Shown: positions 21,248-33,667 of the stretch, piece after piece
How positions within the stretch are numbered: the first letter of the stretch is position 1
Layout of the letters: the number at the start of each line of letters is the position of its first letter
Source of the DNA: Bubalus kerabau
Taxonomy: Eukaryota > Chordata > Mammalia > Artiodactyla > Bovidae
NCBI RefSeq assembly: GCF_029407905.1
Contig: NC_073643.1
Span: 26,750,001 to 26,814,000 of the forward strand
DNA: 64,000 nucleotides
Direction: 5' to 3'
Translations under genes and position numbers: made by a program
Notes under the pieces: model-generated
The model's input: only the letters and a program-made list of their open reading frames with translations
Told to the model about the DNA's origin: nothing
The model's database searches: none

Positions 21248-22690
21248 TTCAAATCCTGAAAGATGATGCTGTGAAAGTGCTGCACTCAATATGCCAGCAA
21301 ATTTGGAAAACTCAGCAGTGGCCACAGGACTGGAAAAGGTCAGTTTCCATTCCAATCCCAAAGAAAGGCAATGCCAAAGAATGCTCAAACTACCACACAA
21401 TTGCACTCATCTCACATGCTAGTAAAGTAATGCTCAAAATTCTCGAAGGCAGGCTTCAGCAATACGTGAACCATGAACTTCCTGATGTTCAATCTGGTTT
21501 TAGAAAAGGCAGAGGAACCAGAGATCAAATTGCCAACATCCGCTGGATCATGGGAAAAGCAAGCGAGTTCCAGAAAAACATCTATTTCTGCTTTATTGAC
21601 TATGCCAAAGACTTTGACTCTGTGGATCACAATAAACTGTGGAAAATTCTTCAAGAGATGGGAATACCAGACTACCTGACCTGCCTCCTGAAAAATCTGT
21701 ATGCAGGTCAAGAAGGAACAGTTAGAACTGGACATGGAACAACAGACTGGTTCCAAATAGGAAAAGGAGTATGTCAAGGCTGTATATTGTCACCCTGGTT
21801 ATTTAACTTATATGCAGAGTTACATCATGAGAAATGCTGGGCTGAAGGAAGCACAAGCTAGAATCAAGATTGCCGGGGAAATATCAATAACCTCAGATAT
21901 GCAGGTGACACCACCCTTATGGCAGAAAGTGAAGAGGAACTAAAAAGCCTCTTGATGAAAGTGAAAGTGGAGAGTGAAAAAGTTGGCTTAAAGCTCAACA
22001 TTCAGAAAATGAAGATCATGGCATCTGGTCCCATCATATCATGGGAAATAGATGGGGAAACAGTGGAAATAGTATCAGACTTTATATTTTTGGGCTCCAA
22101 AATCACTGCAGATGGTGACGCAGCCATGAAATTAAAAGACTCTTACTCCTTGGAAGGAAAGTTATGACCAACCTAGATAGCATATTCAAAAGCAGAGACA
22201 TTACTTTGCCAACAAAGGTTCATCTAGTCAAGGCTATGGTTTTTCCTGTGGTCATGTATGGATGTGAGAGTTGGACTGTGAAGAAGGCTGAGCGCTGAAG
22301 AATTGATGCTTTTGAACTGTGGTGTTGGAGAAGACTCTTGAGAGTCCCTTGGACTGCAAGGAGATCCAACCAGTCCATTCTGAAGGAGATCAGCCCTGGG
22401 ATTTCTTTGGAAGGAATGATGCTAAAGCTGAAACTCCAGTACTTTGTCCACCTCATGCGAAGAGTTGACTCATTGGAAAAGACTCTGATGCTGGGAGGGA
22501 CTGGGGGCAGGAGGAGAAGGGGATGACAGAGGATGAGATGACTGGATGGCATCACTGACTCAATGGACCTAAATCTGAGTGAACTCCGGGAGTTGGTGAT
22601 GGACAGGGAGGCCTGGCATGCTGCGATTCATGGGGTCGAAAAGAGTCGGACACGACTGAGTGACTGAACTGAACTGAACTGAACTGATAC
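21248..22690 (+). mobile_element. BovB LINE fragment (about 1.44 kb), sense
   Basis: The longest BovB copy here. The first part is open over 21181-21861 and shows reverse transcriptase fingers and palm, with motif A (FIDYAKDFDSVDH) and motif B (GVCQGCILSP). One extra base near 21820 (gagttacatcatg) breaks the frame, and the catalytic box reads Tyr-Ala-Gly-Asp (21898-21909), so the enzyme is dead. It is 5'-truncated, lacking the endonuclease, and ends in gaactgaactgaactga. Confidence 0.93.
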
Positions 22691-22700
22691 ACGTATATAC

Positions 22701-22777
22701 ATACATATATATGCTCTACTTTTAATAATGAAAATATTTATCCAAGATATAGTCTGCTTCTTCCCAACTAAATCTCT
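22701..22777 (-). repeat. Right arm of the 77-bp inverted repeat
   Basis: This is the reverse complement of 21171-21247. With the left arm it brackets the BovB copy, giving a potential 77-bp stem with a loop of about 1.45 kb. Confidence 0.9.
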
Positions 22778-22825
22778 TTCCTTTCATCTTCAGCAGTCAT
22801 TAGCTTTATACCTGCTTAGGTTCTA

Positions 22826-23134
22826 GAAAGCTAAAGTTTCTCAGTCATGTCCAACTCTTGTGACCCCATGGTCTATACAGTCCATTGAATTCTCTAGGCC
22901 AGAATACTGGAGTGGGTAGCGTTTCTCTTTTCCAGGGAATCTTCCCAACCCAGGGATCAAACCCAGGTCTTCCACATTGCAGGCACATTCTTTACCAGCT
23001 GAGCCACAAGGGAAGTCCAAGAATACTGAAGTGGGTAGCCCATCCCTTCTCCAGTGGATCTTCCCAACCCAGGAATTGAACCAGGGTCTCCTGCATTGCA
23101 GGTGGATTCTTTATCAACTGAGCTATCAGGGAAC
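22826..23134 (-). mobile_element. Dimeric-head Bov-tA SINE, antisense
   Basis: The tail (agtttctcagtcatgtccaa) comes first on the + strand, then two tRNA-like heads in tandem (gagccacaagggaagtcc near 23000 and gagctatcagggaact near 23120). The architecture is the same as at 16503-16819. Confidence 0.88.
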
Positions 23135-23280
23135 TAGAGTGCCTTGCATGTTTCTTCTAGAGGATTTTTAAACAAATATGCCCCCCTTTCTTCTTTGGCT
23201 GTAGTATAACCGTCAGCCCATAACATGTTGGTACACTTAATGTCAATTACTGACTAGACTTGTTTGCATCATTTTACATA

Positions 23281-23449
23281 TGCAAAGAGTCGAACATGAC
23301 TGAGCGACTTCACTTTCACTTTTCACTTTCAGGCATTGGAGAAGGAAATGGCACCCCACTCCAGTGTTCTTGCCTGGAGAATCCCAGGGACGGGGGAGCC
23401 TGGTGGGCTCACAGAGTCGGACATGACTGAAGCGACTTAGCAGCAGCTG
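23281..23449 (+). mobile_element. BOV-A2 SINE, 5'-truncated, sense
   Basis: It starts in the first unit near its end (caaagagtcgaacatgactg) and continues through the linker (ttcacttttcactttcaggc) and the complete second unit to cttagcagcagc. Confidence 0.88.
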
Positions 23450-23452
23450 CAT

Positions 23453-25584
23453 TATGAATCAGGCTAACAAACTGTATTTAAAACCAAAAACTAATATATT
23501 GATTGTTTCTATTTCTAGCAGTGATAACAAGTGAGAATTTTAAGGTTTTTTTTTTTCTCCCTCATTACTATTATCATTGAAAAGTCTCATTAAATTGTCA
23601 TGACTTTTTAATGGTCATAAAAACAAAAGCTGTCACAAAGGAGTAGAGAGAAATTGAATGATTGTACGAAATTAACAAGCTTTCAATTACATTCTCTCAG
23701 TGTCCCATTGTCAGTGTTCCATGCTCACACTAACGTCAATCATGTTTTCAGTGTTAATCAGAAGCCATTATAACACGCTGTTGATAAGACCATGGGTACT
23801 TTAATATATTCTGTGTTAACTTCCACTTAAATAACATCCACTTGTAACATAATGTCTTCATGCCTTTTATGATTACAATGGGGTTTCTATTAGCTAACAT
23901 AAAAGGAAATCAACTTCCTTTGAAAGCCACCCAAGTTCTGTTAGCAATCAAAACACAATCATTTTAAAATAGTACTAGTTCATAGGTTTTAATTAATAAT
24001 TCAGATTTTAAAACTGTTTAATAGCACAGAGATCATAGACAAGATCTAATTTTACCTTAAGTGACATTTCATGTGAATATACTTTGAACAAAATCTGTTT
24101 TAAGTATCCAACCTGTATTTCAAGTACATTTCTGCCAGCCAACAACATAATTCACATAATTTTGAAGCAATGTACAGTGAAGGTAGCCATACAAGTCCAG
24201 TGATATTTTCTTTTCTCTGTAAGACCTTTATAAACTCCAGATCTATTCTTCTATAAGGAGAATCCAGAGAGAACCACCCTGTTCTGTTTTTGTCCTATCC
24301 ATTTTTTGCTTAAGAGAAAAATAGCTTAGTGTGAGATCGTTCCCTGAGATGGTCTCAAATTTTGTATTATTTGGAGAAATTCCCATAAACCACAAAGGTG
24401 ACCTGCCCAGGCTGTCCTGGTACTCAAGGCACAAGTCCTGCCGTGCTGGTTGCTATTAAAGACCCCAATAGCCGAGGTTGCTCTCATTAAGCCATTCTGA
24501 TGACCAGGGCTTATCGGATCCTGCGGTTTTATTGCTGGTTTTGGAGGAAGCATTTGGCAGGAGCATAAGCAAAAATGCAGTCACAAACAAGGCTCTGTTC
24601 CAAAGGCCAGCAGGAAGTGCCTGAGAATGGCCCATAAAATGAGCTTTAAAGAATTACTGGGCCATATGCTCTCTCCTGGAGCAACCAAGGTGCAGTGGAG
24701 GGAAAAGGGCCACCAAAATGTACTTAAAATTAAGTCCAAGCAATGCTAAGCGTTGCAATGCCTAATTGTAAGGAGAATGCATCTTTGCAGCTGCCACATG
24801 TAGGAATGAATCTCAGCCCAATTAAAGCAAGAAAACTGTGTATTGGCTGCCAAGACCTGAGAATCACAGTCAGAGAATATGTTTGGTGGTGCCAGCCCCC
24901 ATCACAGAAGGAGGCCAGTGGTTTGCCAACTCTCATAACTGAGAGGAAGTCTGTGGGTACCCAGGGTTTGTGACCCCGATCAAGAGAGAACAGCACTTGA
25001 AAAGATAGAGACAGCAAAAATCTTCACCAGGAAAAGGTCCATGCTTCAAGCAGGACATAGAGTAGTTGAGTTATTCAAAGTAAAAATAAAACTATTTATT
25101 GAATCTTTGTTGATTGGCAATGCATGAATTACTTTGTTACAGTGTTTTAAATCTTCTTTATTTTTCTTTTATTCTTTCATATATCAAGAATAACTGCTAT
25201 GTACCAAACACTCAGTGAAGCAGTTTCATTGACTCTTCCTGATGACCCTGGAATGTAGATACCAATATCACATTCATTTAACAAAGGAGAATATTGAGAT
25301 CCATAGTGGATTAGCTACTGACTGAAGACCACACAGTTTCTACTTATCAAGGCAGAACTGAAAAGGAGATAGTCTGGTTCCAGGACTCACTCTCGCAAGC
25401 AACATGTTATTCTGTTATTCTCTCCAGATGTTAACTGGGATGTCCCTGCCCCTTGCAACATATAAACTGGCATAAACTGCCACTCCAAGCTCAAACAAAC
25501 CAACACAAAAGCTCAATGCCTTTCCAAAGAGTTCTGCAAATTCTTGGGTTGGTGTGGGGAGTGCTGTGTTGTCAGGCTTTAGAA
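23453..25584. other. Low-repeat intronic stretch
   Basis: An antisense MIR relic lies at about 25240-25345. The rest, notably 23600-24100 and 24550-24720, shows no recognisable repeat. Open frames at 24243-25017 lack splice or family support. Confidence 0.5.
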
Positions 25585-25820
25585 ATAGCTCCCTGGTGGC
25601 TCAGATGGTAAAGAATCTGCCTGCCAATGCAGGAGACCTGGGTTCAGTCCCTGAGTTGGGAAGATCCTAACCTTAGCCCTAACCCCAGGAGAAGGAAATG
25701 GCAACCCACTTCAGTGTTCTTGCCTGGAGAATTTCATGGACAGAGAAGCCGCTGGGCTGCAGTCCATGGGGTTACAAAGAGTTGAACGTGTCTGAGTGAC
25801 TAACACTTTCACTTTTTCAC
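25585..25820 (+). mobile_element. Bov-tA SINE, sense
   Basis: Head tagctccctggtggctcaga and tail gtgactaacactttcacttt. The middle carries an insert of CCTAAC/CCCTAA-like units at 25667-25687. Confidence 0.9.
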
Positions 25821-25972
25821 TTTCCCTTTCTGATATCCTTACTCCTGTGCATCTTTTCTCTTTTTTCCCCTTTTTCCCTTCACATGTGTTCTTAATTTGT
25901 CTGCATCCACCTGTCCCTGCAAAGCAGGAACTTGCCACTTATCTTCGCCTACATATAGAAATACACAGCTGC

Positions 25973-25975
<3 letters not shown>

Positions 25976-26010
<35 letters not shown>
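25976..26010. repeat. (CA)n microsatellite
   Basis: An uninterrupted AC run. Confidence 0.95.
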
Positions 26011-26013
<3 letters not shown>

Positions 26014-28070
26014 TTTGGAGTACCACCATTACCACACTCTGTGCCTCTATTGTCAAGCTTATTGATTTAGTAATATGTGACCCAAACACCTTAAAATCCA
26101 ATATAAGATATTTACTTCTTAAAAGTTATTTAGTTCCTTCCTTCTATAACTTATGTCTGTTCTCTCTCTTTTCTATAATGTTCTCACTACAGTCCTCTCT
26201 TTGAAGAGCAAGGGAAATCTAAATCTTCCCATTTTCCTCTGCAAAGAAGTCCACCTCCCTCCAGCTCCGCCTACGAAACTCAAAAATTGATGGATCTATC
26301 CTACTTCACAGTGCTTGTAAGTAAAGGAAATAAAATTTAATTCCAAATATCGTTGCTCTAGAGGACATTTGCTTAACCACTTAACTGCCTCTCTAACTAG
26401 CATCTAATCCAAGACATAGACCATATGATCTGCCCCCAGTCCAGCGCTCATTTTCTCTCTTCCAACACCTCAACAGCAATTTTGATCACTTTGAGGACAT
26501 AAAATCTGATTTTCAGCTCTAAGATTTCCTTTACTCTGCTCCTGGGTCTCCATCAATCAAATATTGTTTTCCTCCTTTGCAAACCCTCTGAAGAAGCCTC
26601 AGCATTAAGAGCTGGTGCTGAAGTAAACAGGACCAAGGAGCACATGTTCACCTTCATGATACAGCTCCCACATTGGAGGTACATGTTCTTGTTTTTGCCC
26701 ATGGAAAAACATCTTCCTGTGCCAGAAGCTGGTACTTTGCCCAGTGAAAGGGAACTGGTGAAAATTATCAAGAACAATTCTCTAGTTCTGCATTAGTTCT
26801 GCTGAATTCCCAGATACAACATGTGTAGCTTTTGTAATCAAAATACTCTTTATGGATCTCAAGACATTGCAGTAAGGTGATTCTGAATTTATATCTCTAT
26901 TAACTTGCCCCTTGGAAGAGGGCTGCTCATGGAGAACACCAAAATTGTTACTATTTCTTATTTCTTGGGTGGTTTTGAATAAGCTGAAATCCTTGGTACT
27001 GTAATTAATTCTCCCAGGTCTTTATTAAGTAGCATACAAAAATATGTCTACTTAGACCAGTTTCATTTTCCACCATCATTTTCAAGATGATTTCCACCAC
27101 ATTTTCAGTTACAGAGTTTGCAATATTACTGTGTTTCCTAGTACAACTCAGTAACATGACATAACCTAATAAAGCACAATACTACTGTCAAATTCTGTAA
27201 AAGGGGCAATAGCTAAGTCTTGATATTGGGCATAAATTTGGAATGGTTATATGCAAGCAGGAAGTAAAGAGATACTCTAAGAGAGTCTGGTGTCAAATTG
27301 ATTTACAAACCATGTTAAATTTCTCTTTTTTGGTATAAAGGGATTTTTATAAAACTTCAGAAATAAATGGAGAGAGCAAGTGAGCTGCTCTTTGGTTTTC
27401 TGAGAATAATGAATCTAATGAGAACCATTTCCTTTTTTTTTTTAAGAAAAATATATAGAATAATAGTGAGGAGGGGGCTGAAAGATTTTTTTCCTATTGG
27501 CTTAGCAACAAGATTTTCAGAGAGAAAAGTGTTTAATAAACAGAACAAGGAAACAACTATGAAATAATTGGTCTATTATAATATACATTCAAGACTGGAT
27601 TTGAATTTCTATCAATGGACTCATTTTTTATGACTAATGATGGTAAAAGCAGTGTAAGCTATGACTGAAAAAAAAAATTTCTAAACATGACTTGTCCATC
27701 TTGTTTTCTAAATTTGCACATTCCCTATAGTTAAAACTAGGTGAATGAAAGAGAAGCAGAAGTGAAGGATGGAGCAATATAAGTTTGATAGCATAGGACA
27801 GACTGAGACATCAGGTTACTGAAGAGTGCAAATCTCCAGTGTTTCTGAAAAGAAAAGAAGTTTAAGTAGGCATGCAAAGATTAAACACCCCACTAAGGAA
27901 TTATGCACCAGATAATTGGTGATGGAACAAAATGATCAAGAACACAGGTTGAGGATCACCTAGTATAAGTTCAAGTGGATAACGGTATCCACTATGTGTC
28001 AGCTGTTGATGCAGGGCAGATTCTATAGTTTCTATCTCAGTTCTCACCACTTTAAATAGAGGTACTGTTA
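26011..28070. other. Intronic stretch without confident features
   Basis: There may be weak L2-like sequence near 26400-26600. Otherwise I recognise nothing. Confidence 0.45.
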
Positions 28071-28071
28071 A

Positions 28072-28195
28072 TTCACTGGAGGTTCAGTGGTTAGGAGATG
28101 GCACTTTCATTACCATGGCTCGGGTTCAGTCCTTGGTAAGGAAATTAAGATCCCACAAGCTGCAAGGCCAAAAATAAATAAATAAATGAATGAAA
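28072..28195 (+). mobile_element. CHR-type tRNA-derived SINE, sense
   Basis: It reads aggttcagtggttaggagat, the box B-like gggttcagtccttggtaag, aagatcccacaagctgcaag, then an (AAAT)n tail. This matches the CHR family shared by whales, hippos and ruminants and is older than Bov-tA. Confidence 0.8.
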
Positions 28196-28917
28196 TGGAG
28201 CTCCCAACAGCACCTGTGTCAGAGAAATAGAGATGCGATATCTCTAAAACTTTTTAAAGATGCTAGGTACTAAATAAATGTTATTGGGAACTGTGTATTG
28301 TTAATGATCAACAAAAGAAGGATGTTTAGAAATTTTAAATGGGTTTCATTTTCTGTTCTCATCTCAATGTCTGATGATGTAATAAAATGTATTTTCTTAA
28401 AGACTGAGTATGGAACTCCCTTTTCTGCTCAGCCAGTGGCCAGCTCAAATGCTCAGTGAATTAATGAAAGAAAAAAAAGGCTGAAACTCAAAGCATATGC
28501 ATTTTATTCCAAGCACAGCCACATCACATTGTATTTTACTATAGAGAATGTTTCGCCAACTTGACAAGAGTGTTAGATGGAAGGTCATTGCACCTCTCTG
28601 CTCAGAAAGCTACACAGCCCAGCTGGAGGCAGAAGTAAACCTCTCAGCCTGGTGAGTGAGTAGCCAGAAAAATCCTAGGCTGTTCTGCTTTTTCTTGGCC
28701 TTGGATTGTGCCTTTTGGCAAATGCTCACTTTCCTGCCTTTTATTCCACAAGAAGGATGATGCCAGCACACTTTTAGTCAGTAATCTCTAATCTCTAAAG
28801 AAATTTATTAAGGCTACTTGTGTTCCTTGATTAATGAATGATACAAGTGTTGCTCAAGTGAAAAAAGAGAAGTATTTGGAAGAGGTCAATCCTCAGGTGA
28901 ATAAAGGATGCACTATG

Positions 28918-29275
28918 TAGTGTTGGAGAAGACTCTTGAGAGTTCCTTGGACAGCAAAGAGATCCAACCAGTCCATCCTAAAGGAAATCAGTTCTGAATA
29001 TTCATTGGAAGGACTGATGCTGAAGCTGAAACTCCAATATTTTGGTGACCTAATGTGAAGAACTAACTCATTGGAAAAGACCCTGATGCTGGGAAAGATT
29101 GAAGGTGGGAGGAGAAGAGGGGACAGAGGATGAGATGGTTGGATGGCATCACTGACTCAATGGACATGAGTTTGAGTAGGCTCCAGGAGTTGGTGATGGA
29201 CAGGGAAGCCTGGTGTACTGTGGTCCTTATTGTCGCAAAGAGGTGGACACGATTGTGTGACTGAACTCAACTGAT
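28918..29275 (+). mobile_element. BovB LINE 3' fragment, sense
   Basis: It runs from agtgttggagaagactcttg to the degraded end gactgaactcaactga. About 0.36 kb. Confidence 0.88.
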
Positions 29276-29301
29276 AGCATGTGGGAAGAAATGGACTCAG
29301 A

Positions 29302-29302
<1 letters not shown>

Positions 29303-29360
<58 letters not shown>
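29303..29360. repeat. Compound (GT)n(GA)n microsatellite
   Basis: A GT run is followed directly by a GA run with one interruption. The Ser/Leu- and Thr/His-rich open frames on the minus strand are translations of this tract. Confidence 0.95.
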
Positions 29361-29599
29361 TCAAGGTTATCTTTTTTCCAGAATGAACATTTGAAGATTT
29401 TGCTAAGGAGCCATGAATGGCAGAGAGAAAGTATTCCATTTTGACCATCAAAGTAGCCAATCTGAAGAATGCTGGGGTTTAATTGGATTTCAGTTAAAAA
29501 TTTGAATGCATCCACTAAGCTTGGAGGGGCACAGTGAAAGGGGCTTTCCAGCACAATGGAAGGAAATTCTTATTTATTGACATAGTTCACAGTTACTGA

Positions 29600-29765
29600 A
29601 ACTTTATAAACACCATAACATTTAATCTTCACAGTGTCCTTGAGATATAGCTACTATGATACAAAGTTCAGAAAGGTTAAGTAACTTACCCAAGGCTGAA
29701 CAGCTAGAAGAGGTCCAGAAAGGGACTCCTACCTAATTCTGACTCCAGAAGCATTTTCAGCTCTT
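29600..29765 (-). mobile_element. MIR-like relic, antisense
   Basis: The order cagaaaggttaagtaactta, cccaaggctgaacagctaga and tctgactccagaagc is the reverse complement of MIR. Confidence 0.6.
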
Positions 29766-29780
29766 CAGGATACCACTCTG

Positions 29781-30889
29781 GTCATACCATGGAGGGAGAG
29801 GGGGAAACCAGAGGAAGGGGAGAAGGGACAAAGAGGAAGGCAAAGCAGAATTTCTTTTTATCCAAAAGTCTTCCTGCCTTTTTGGAAAGAAAGTCCTAGC
29901 CTGGTACAAAAGTCCTCACACGTGGTAGCAAAAAAGCCAAACTGATCACTGGCCTCTCAGAGGTCTGAGGGAGTTCAGGCAGAGCTTCAGTTGTAATTAG
30001 CTCCTGTGCCAGATCATCAGCGAAGAGGGCTGGAGGTATTAGTTTTGGTGGAAAATATGGTGAACCTATATCCTTTCAGGAGCAATCTTACTCTTCTCTC
30101 CCTTTTGATCTATTTTTGTGATGCTCATTACAGTAAAAGGGAGCGATTTCCTTGAAGTATGGCTCCAGGCTCCTTGGTAAGAGGGGTAAATATGAACAGC
30201 TACACCAACCAGAATCCTCTCTTACACAGTACATAATATGCCCTTTTATTCATCATGATGGTTTAATCAGAAAGTTCGATTTCAAAACTTGCAACCTATG
30301 TAGAATATAAAAGGTAGAGTTTTCAAGGAAATGAGGCAGAACTCCTAGCAAAAATGTGTTGCTACTCCTGCTTACACATAGAGTATAAAATGAAATCTTT
30401 TCAAAGACCTCCCACACACTTAAGCTCTGAGTTTACCAGAGGTTTTTTTCCTATGGATTTCAATTTGCAAGAACTTCCACAACTAAAATTAGGGAGATTG
30501 ACTTTATGGTTGTTGCTAAATACTTTTTTTTTCCTATTAAATTGTTTTACTCTGAGCAAGGTCTTTGGAGTCACAGATGCAATCTGCATTTTCTTTGCAG
30601 CTTTCATCAGCTCAGCCCTCAGGGGAATTGAGGTTCACTGATAAGGACTTTTGCATGCATTGTCATTTAGAGACAGAAAGGGAGAGACCAGAGAGAGAGC
30701 AGAAGCCAGAGCCAGAGTGTGCACCTAATTTAAATAAAATCCCATTGTTTTCCCAAGCACTTTGACTTCTTTCATCTTTGTAACTACTTATAGTAACCTT
30801 GACAGGGTAACAGGGAAGATATTAGTAATATATGGGATAGATATACTTGGTTGTATGGGTGATGCACTTAAGTGTTATACAAACAAATA
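29781..30889. other. Unique intronic stretch
   Basis: No confident repeat or exon. Confidence 0.5.
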
Positions 30890-30907
30890 TATATATATAT
30901 ATATATT
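30890..30907. repeat. Short (AT)n run
   Basis: Alternating AT. Confidence 0.85.
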
Positions 30908-31116
30908 CATTTTAAAAGCTGTGCATTGGTCTTTAAAAATTTCTTCTTATCATAAATGACACTAATTTTCTGGATACAGTGGTCATAAATATGTACTTTT
31001 AAACATATTTACTAAAAATATAAAATCAATTTGATTGGGAAAAATAAATAATAGTATATGTGGTGCCTGAATATTTTTCAAACCCCACAGTTAATGTATA
31101 GATGCCTGAAGTTTCA

Positions 31117-31225
31117 GCTCAGTTCAGTAGCTCAGTCATGTCCAACTCTTTGCAACTCCCTGGACTGCTGCACACCAGCCATCGCTAACTCCCACAGTTG
31201 ACTCAAACTCCTGTCCTGAAGTTTG
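31117..31225 (-). mobile_element. BovB-type 3' end, antisense, degraded
   Basis: It carries agctcagttcagtagctcag, tgtccaactctttgcaactc and ctaactcccacagttgactc, the reverse complement of the BovB 3' end. Confidence 0.75.
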
Positions 31226-32029
31226 GGGATGATTTAAGAAAACAGGCCATGTGAGCTCCAGAAGATATGATGGATCAGGAGACAGGACACTTTTGAGAGA
31301 ACCAGCGGTGGTTTGTATTAGGAGTGAACAGGGATGGGATTGGGAGGTAGAGGGAAAAGAGAAACAGAGACAAAATGGAAGTCAGCTTACAGAATTCTAA
31401 AGGTCTTTCAGAAAAAGACTACTCAACCTAAAGTAATTTATGTTCTTGTGTCAATACATCTTTCCTCCACGAGATTTTATAAGTGTTTTGTTACAAACCA
31501 AAGACAATGTGAGTGTGTTTTTAGCAAGTGCATTATGTGGCAGACAGAACTAAAAGCTCCATCCACTCTTGGATCAAAACCAGGGTGAGGAAAAGAAGGA
31601 AAACTGTATGAGACTGTGCAGAGATAGAGGTGGAGCTGGACGTGATGGTTGGAATGAATGACTGTCCACTGGGACACACATGAATCTGAACACTGATTCT
31701 CCTAGAGAAGAGTGAGTAGATTTTATCCAGATTTGAAGAGTCACAAAGCACCTACTGGTAGTAGTTTCATATAAATGAAATTGGTCTGGGTTATAGTACT
31801 TCTTTCTGACAAAGTTGAAATTGTTACTTTCAGTCTCAGACTCATTCTGCTGAATCTCTCAGGTTCCCTTTAAGTATCTGCATCTCATAGACAAGTGCTC
31901 AAGAAGTAATGGTTGATTTAACACATAAAAAATAAGTGAATTGCTTGTGTTTCATTATAACTTATCATAAGAATCTCTTAAATGTAGAGTTTACTCATTA
32001 GTTCATGTATCATGAAAATACTTATAAAC

Positions 32030-32152
32030 CCTGCCGCTGCTAAGTTGCTTCAGTCGTGTCCAACTCTTAGCGACCCCATGGACTTCAGCCTACCAGGCTC
32101 CTCCATCCATGGGATTTTCCAGGCAAGAGTACTGGAGTCGGGTGCCATTACC
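32030..32152 (-). mobile_element. BOV-A monomer, antisense
   Basis: gccgctgctaagttgcttca ... gcaagagtactggagtcggg. One unit only. Confidence 0.88.
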
Positions 32153-32332
32153 CAACTGCAATTGTGTGTATGACTTCCTTGTGAAAAATGAGTAAATGGG
32201 CTTGTTTTTGTATTCCCAATGCTTAGTACAGTGCTGGCACATGGTATGAACTCAGAGAAATAAAAGTAACTTTAAATCACTTACTAACTTATTTAAGCCT
32301 CTTAAGGGTTAAAGTTGGAGTTAGGGTTATGT

Positions 32333-32518
32333 TTTCCCCGGTGGCTCAGACGGTTAAAGAATCTGCCTGCAATGCAGGAGACCAGGATTCGATCCCTGGG
32401 TTGGGAACATCCCCTAGAGAAGGGAATGGCCACCCACTGGAGTATTCTTGCCTGGAGAGTTCCATGGACAGAGGAGCCTGGGTCCCAAAGAGTCAGACAT
32501 GACTGAGCTACTAACATA
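32333..32518 (+). mobile_element. Bov-tA SINE, sense
   Basis: Head ccccggtggctcagacggtt and a shortened tail (gagcctgggtcccaaagagt). The flanks share gggttatgtt / aggttatgtt (near 32323 and 32530). Confidence 0.9.
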
Positions 32519-32559
32519 CATACCAGGGTTAGGTTATGTTATGCTCCTTCTTTCCACTT

Positions 32560-32960
32560 CATCTGTTGCTCAGGAAAACTCAGTGAATACTTTTCTTTCA
32601 TGTTTCTCAGAACATAAGCTTTCTCCCCTTTAGAGTCCTTTGCCCTTTTGTTTCCTCTGCTTGAAAAATTCCTCCAGATCCCCACATTGCTGTATTCTTT
32701 CTGACATTCAAATTTCTGACTGCATGCTGCTTTCTTAGGGAAACCTCTCTTGGACAAACAATTTAAAATAGCAGCTCCCTATCACTCTCTACTTTTTTCC
32801 CTAAAGGTCTAATCACTGTCAGAAACAGTGATTGGTTTAATTTATTTCAATTTTTCCAAATTAGACTATAAGGAGAATAGGGACCTTGTCTTCCTGCTAT
32901 AACCAGGTCAGTGCTCACAAAAAGCAGGTATTAAACAAGTAGATGTTTAATGCGTTAATA
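32560..32960 (+). mobile_element. L2 LINE 3' relic, sense
   Basis: ttcctctgcttgaaaaattc, agggaaacctctcttgg, then actataaggagaatagggac and gtattaaacaagtagatgtt follow the L2 3' order. Confidence 0.6.
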
Positions 32961-33122
32961 AATAAGTATAACTCTAAAGTGAATTGTGAATACAAGATAA
33001 CTACCTGTAGAGTCAACCATATTTTATTCCAGAATTGAAGAGAGGATAAGACCAATTTTTGTTGGATTATTGAAGATTTCAGAGAGAAAAGGCTAGAATT
33101 TATTCTGAAAAATGACATGGTA

Positions 33123-33290
33123 GCCAGACTCTAAAACAGCCCCCCAGTGAACTTCCTCTGGTACCTTCCCACCACATTGTACTAGGATTGGTCTACGTGC
33201 CTAGTGTTATGGCAGAAATGATGGCTCATTGCCTCTGAAGTTTGGTTATAAAAGATCATGGCCCAGGAGAGAGAAAGCCAAACCTGAGGG
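33123..33290. repeat. Old interspersed repeat, class uncertain
   Basis: cagactctaaaacagccccc ... atgatggctcattgcctctg resembles a common ancient mammalian repeat that I cannot name. Confidence 0.35.
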
Positions 33291-33667
33291 GAAGTCTATT
33301 TATTTTATATAAAAGGAAAGAGTGGTCACATAGTTGAAAGATAGTGTTTGGGCTTTGAATCTAGATAAGCCTGTGTTTTAATTTAGTTCTTAGATTTATA
33401 AGGTGTGAGACACTAAAAAGTTTACTTTTCAGCTATTTTTATAGTGTTCCTTAGTATCTCATACCTAAAGGATATTCAACAATCATTTGTTGGAAAGAAG
33501 AACGGATAGGTAAATCAAATCCATAAAATGGTTTTTAAAATAATTATGTTATTTGATTATTGTGAGAATAAATGAAATGCTATAACCAGTTTAAATACTA
33601 TGTCAAATAGCCCTCAATAAGTTATATGTTTACCTAATAAGTATGTACTATTATTATGCACATTTTG

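Noticed and set aside
21181..21861. 226-codon open frame as a possible domesticated reverse transcriptase
   Set aside because: It is 5'-truncated, frameshifted near 21820 and carries a broken catalytic box.
29227..29554. Ser/Leu-rich and Thr/His-rich peptides
   Set aside because: Translations of the (GT)n(GA)n microsatellite.
32298..32335. Interstitial telomere repeat (gggtta-like text)
   Set aside because: Too short and irregular; part of it is the SINE target duplication.
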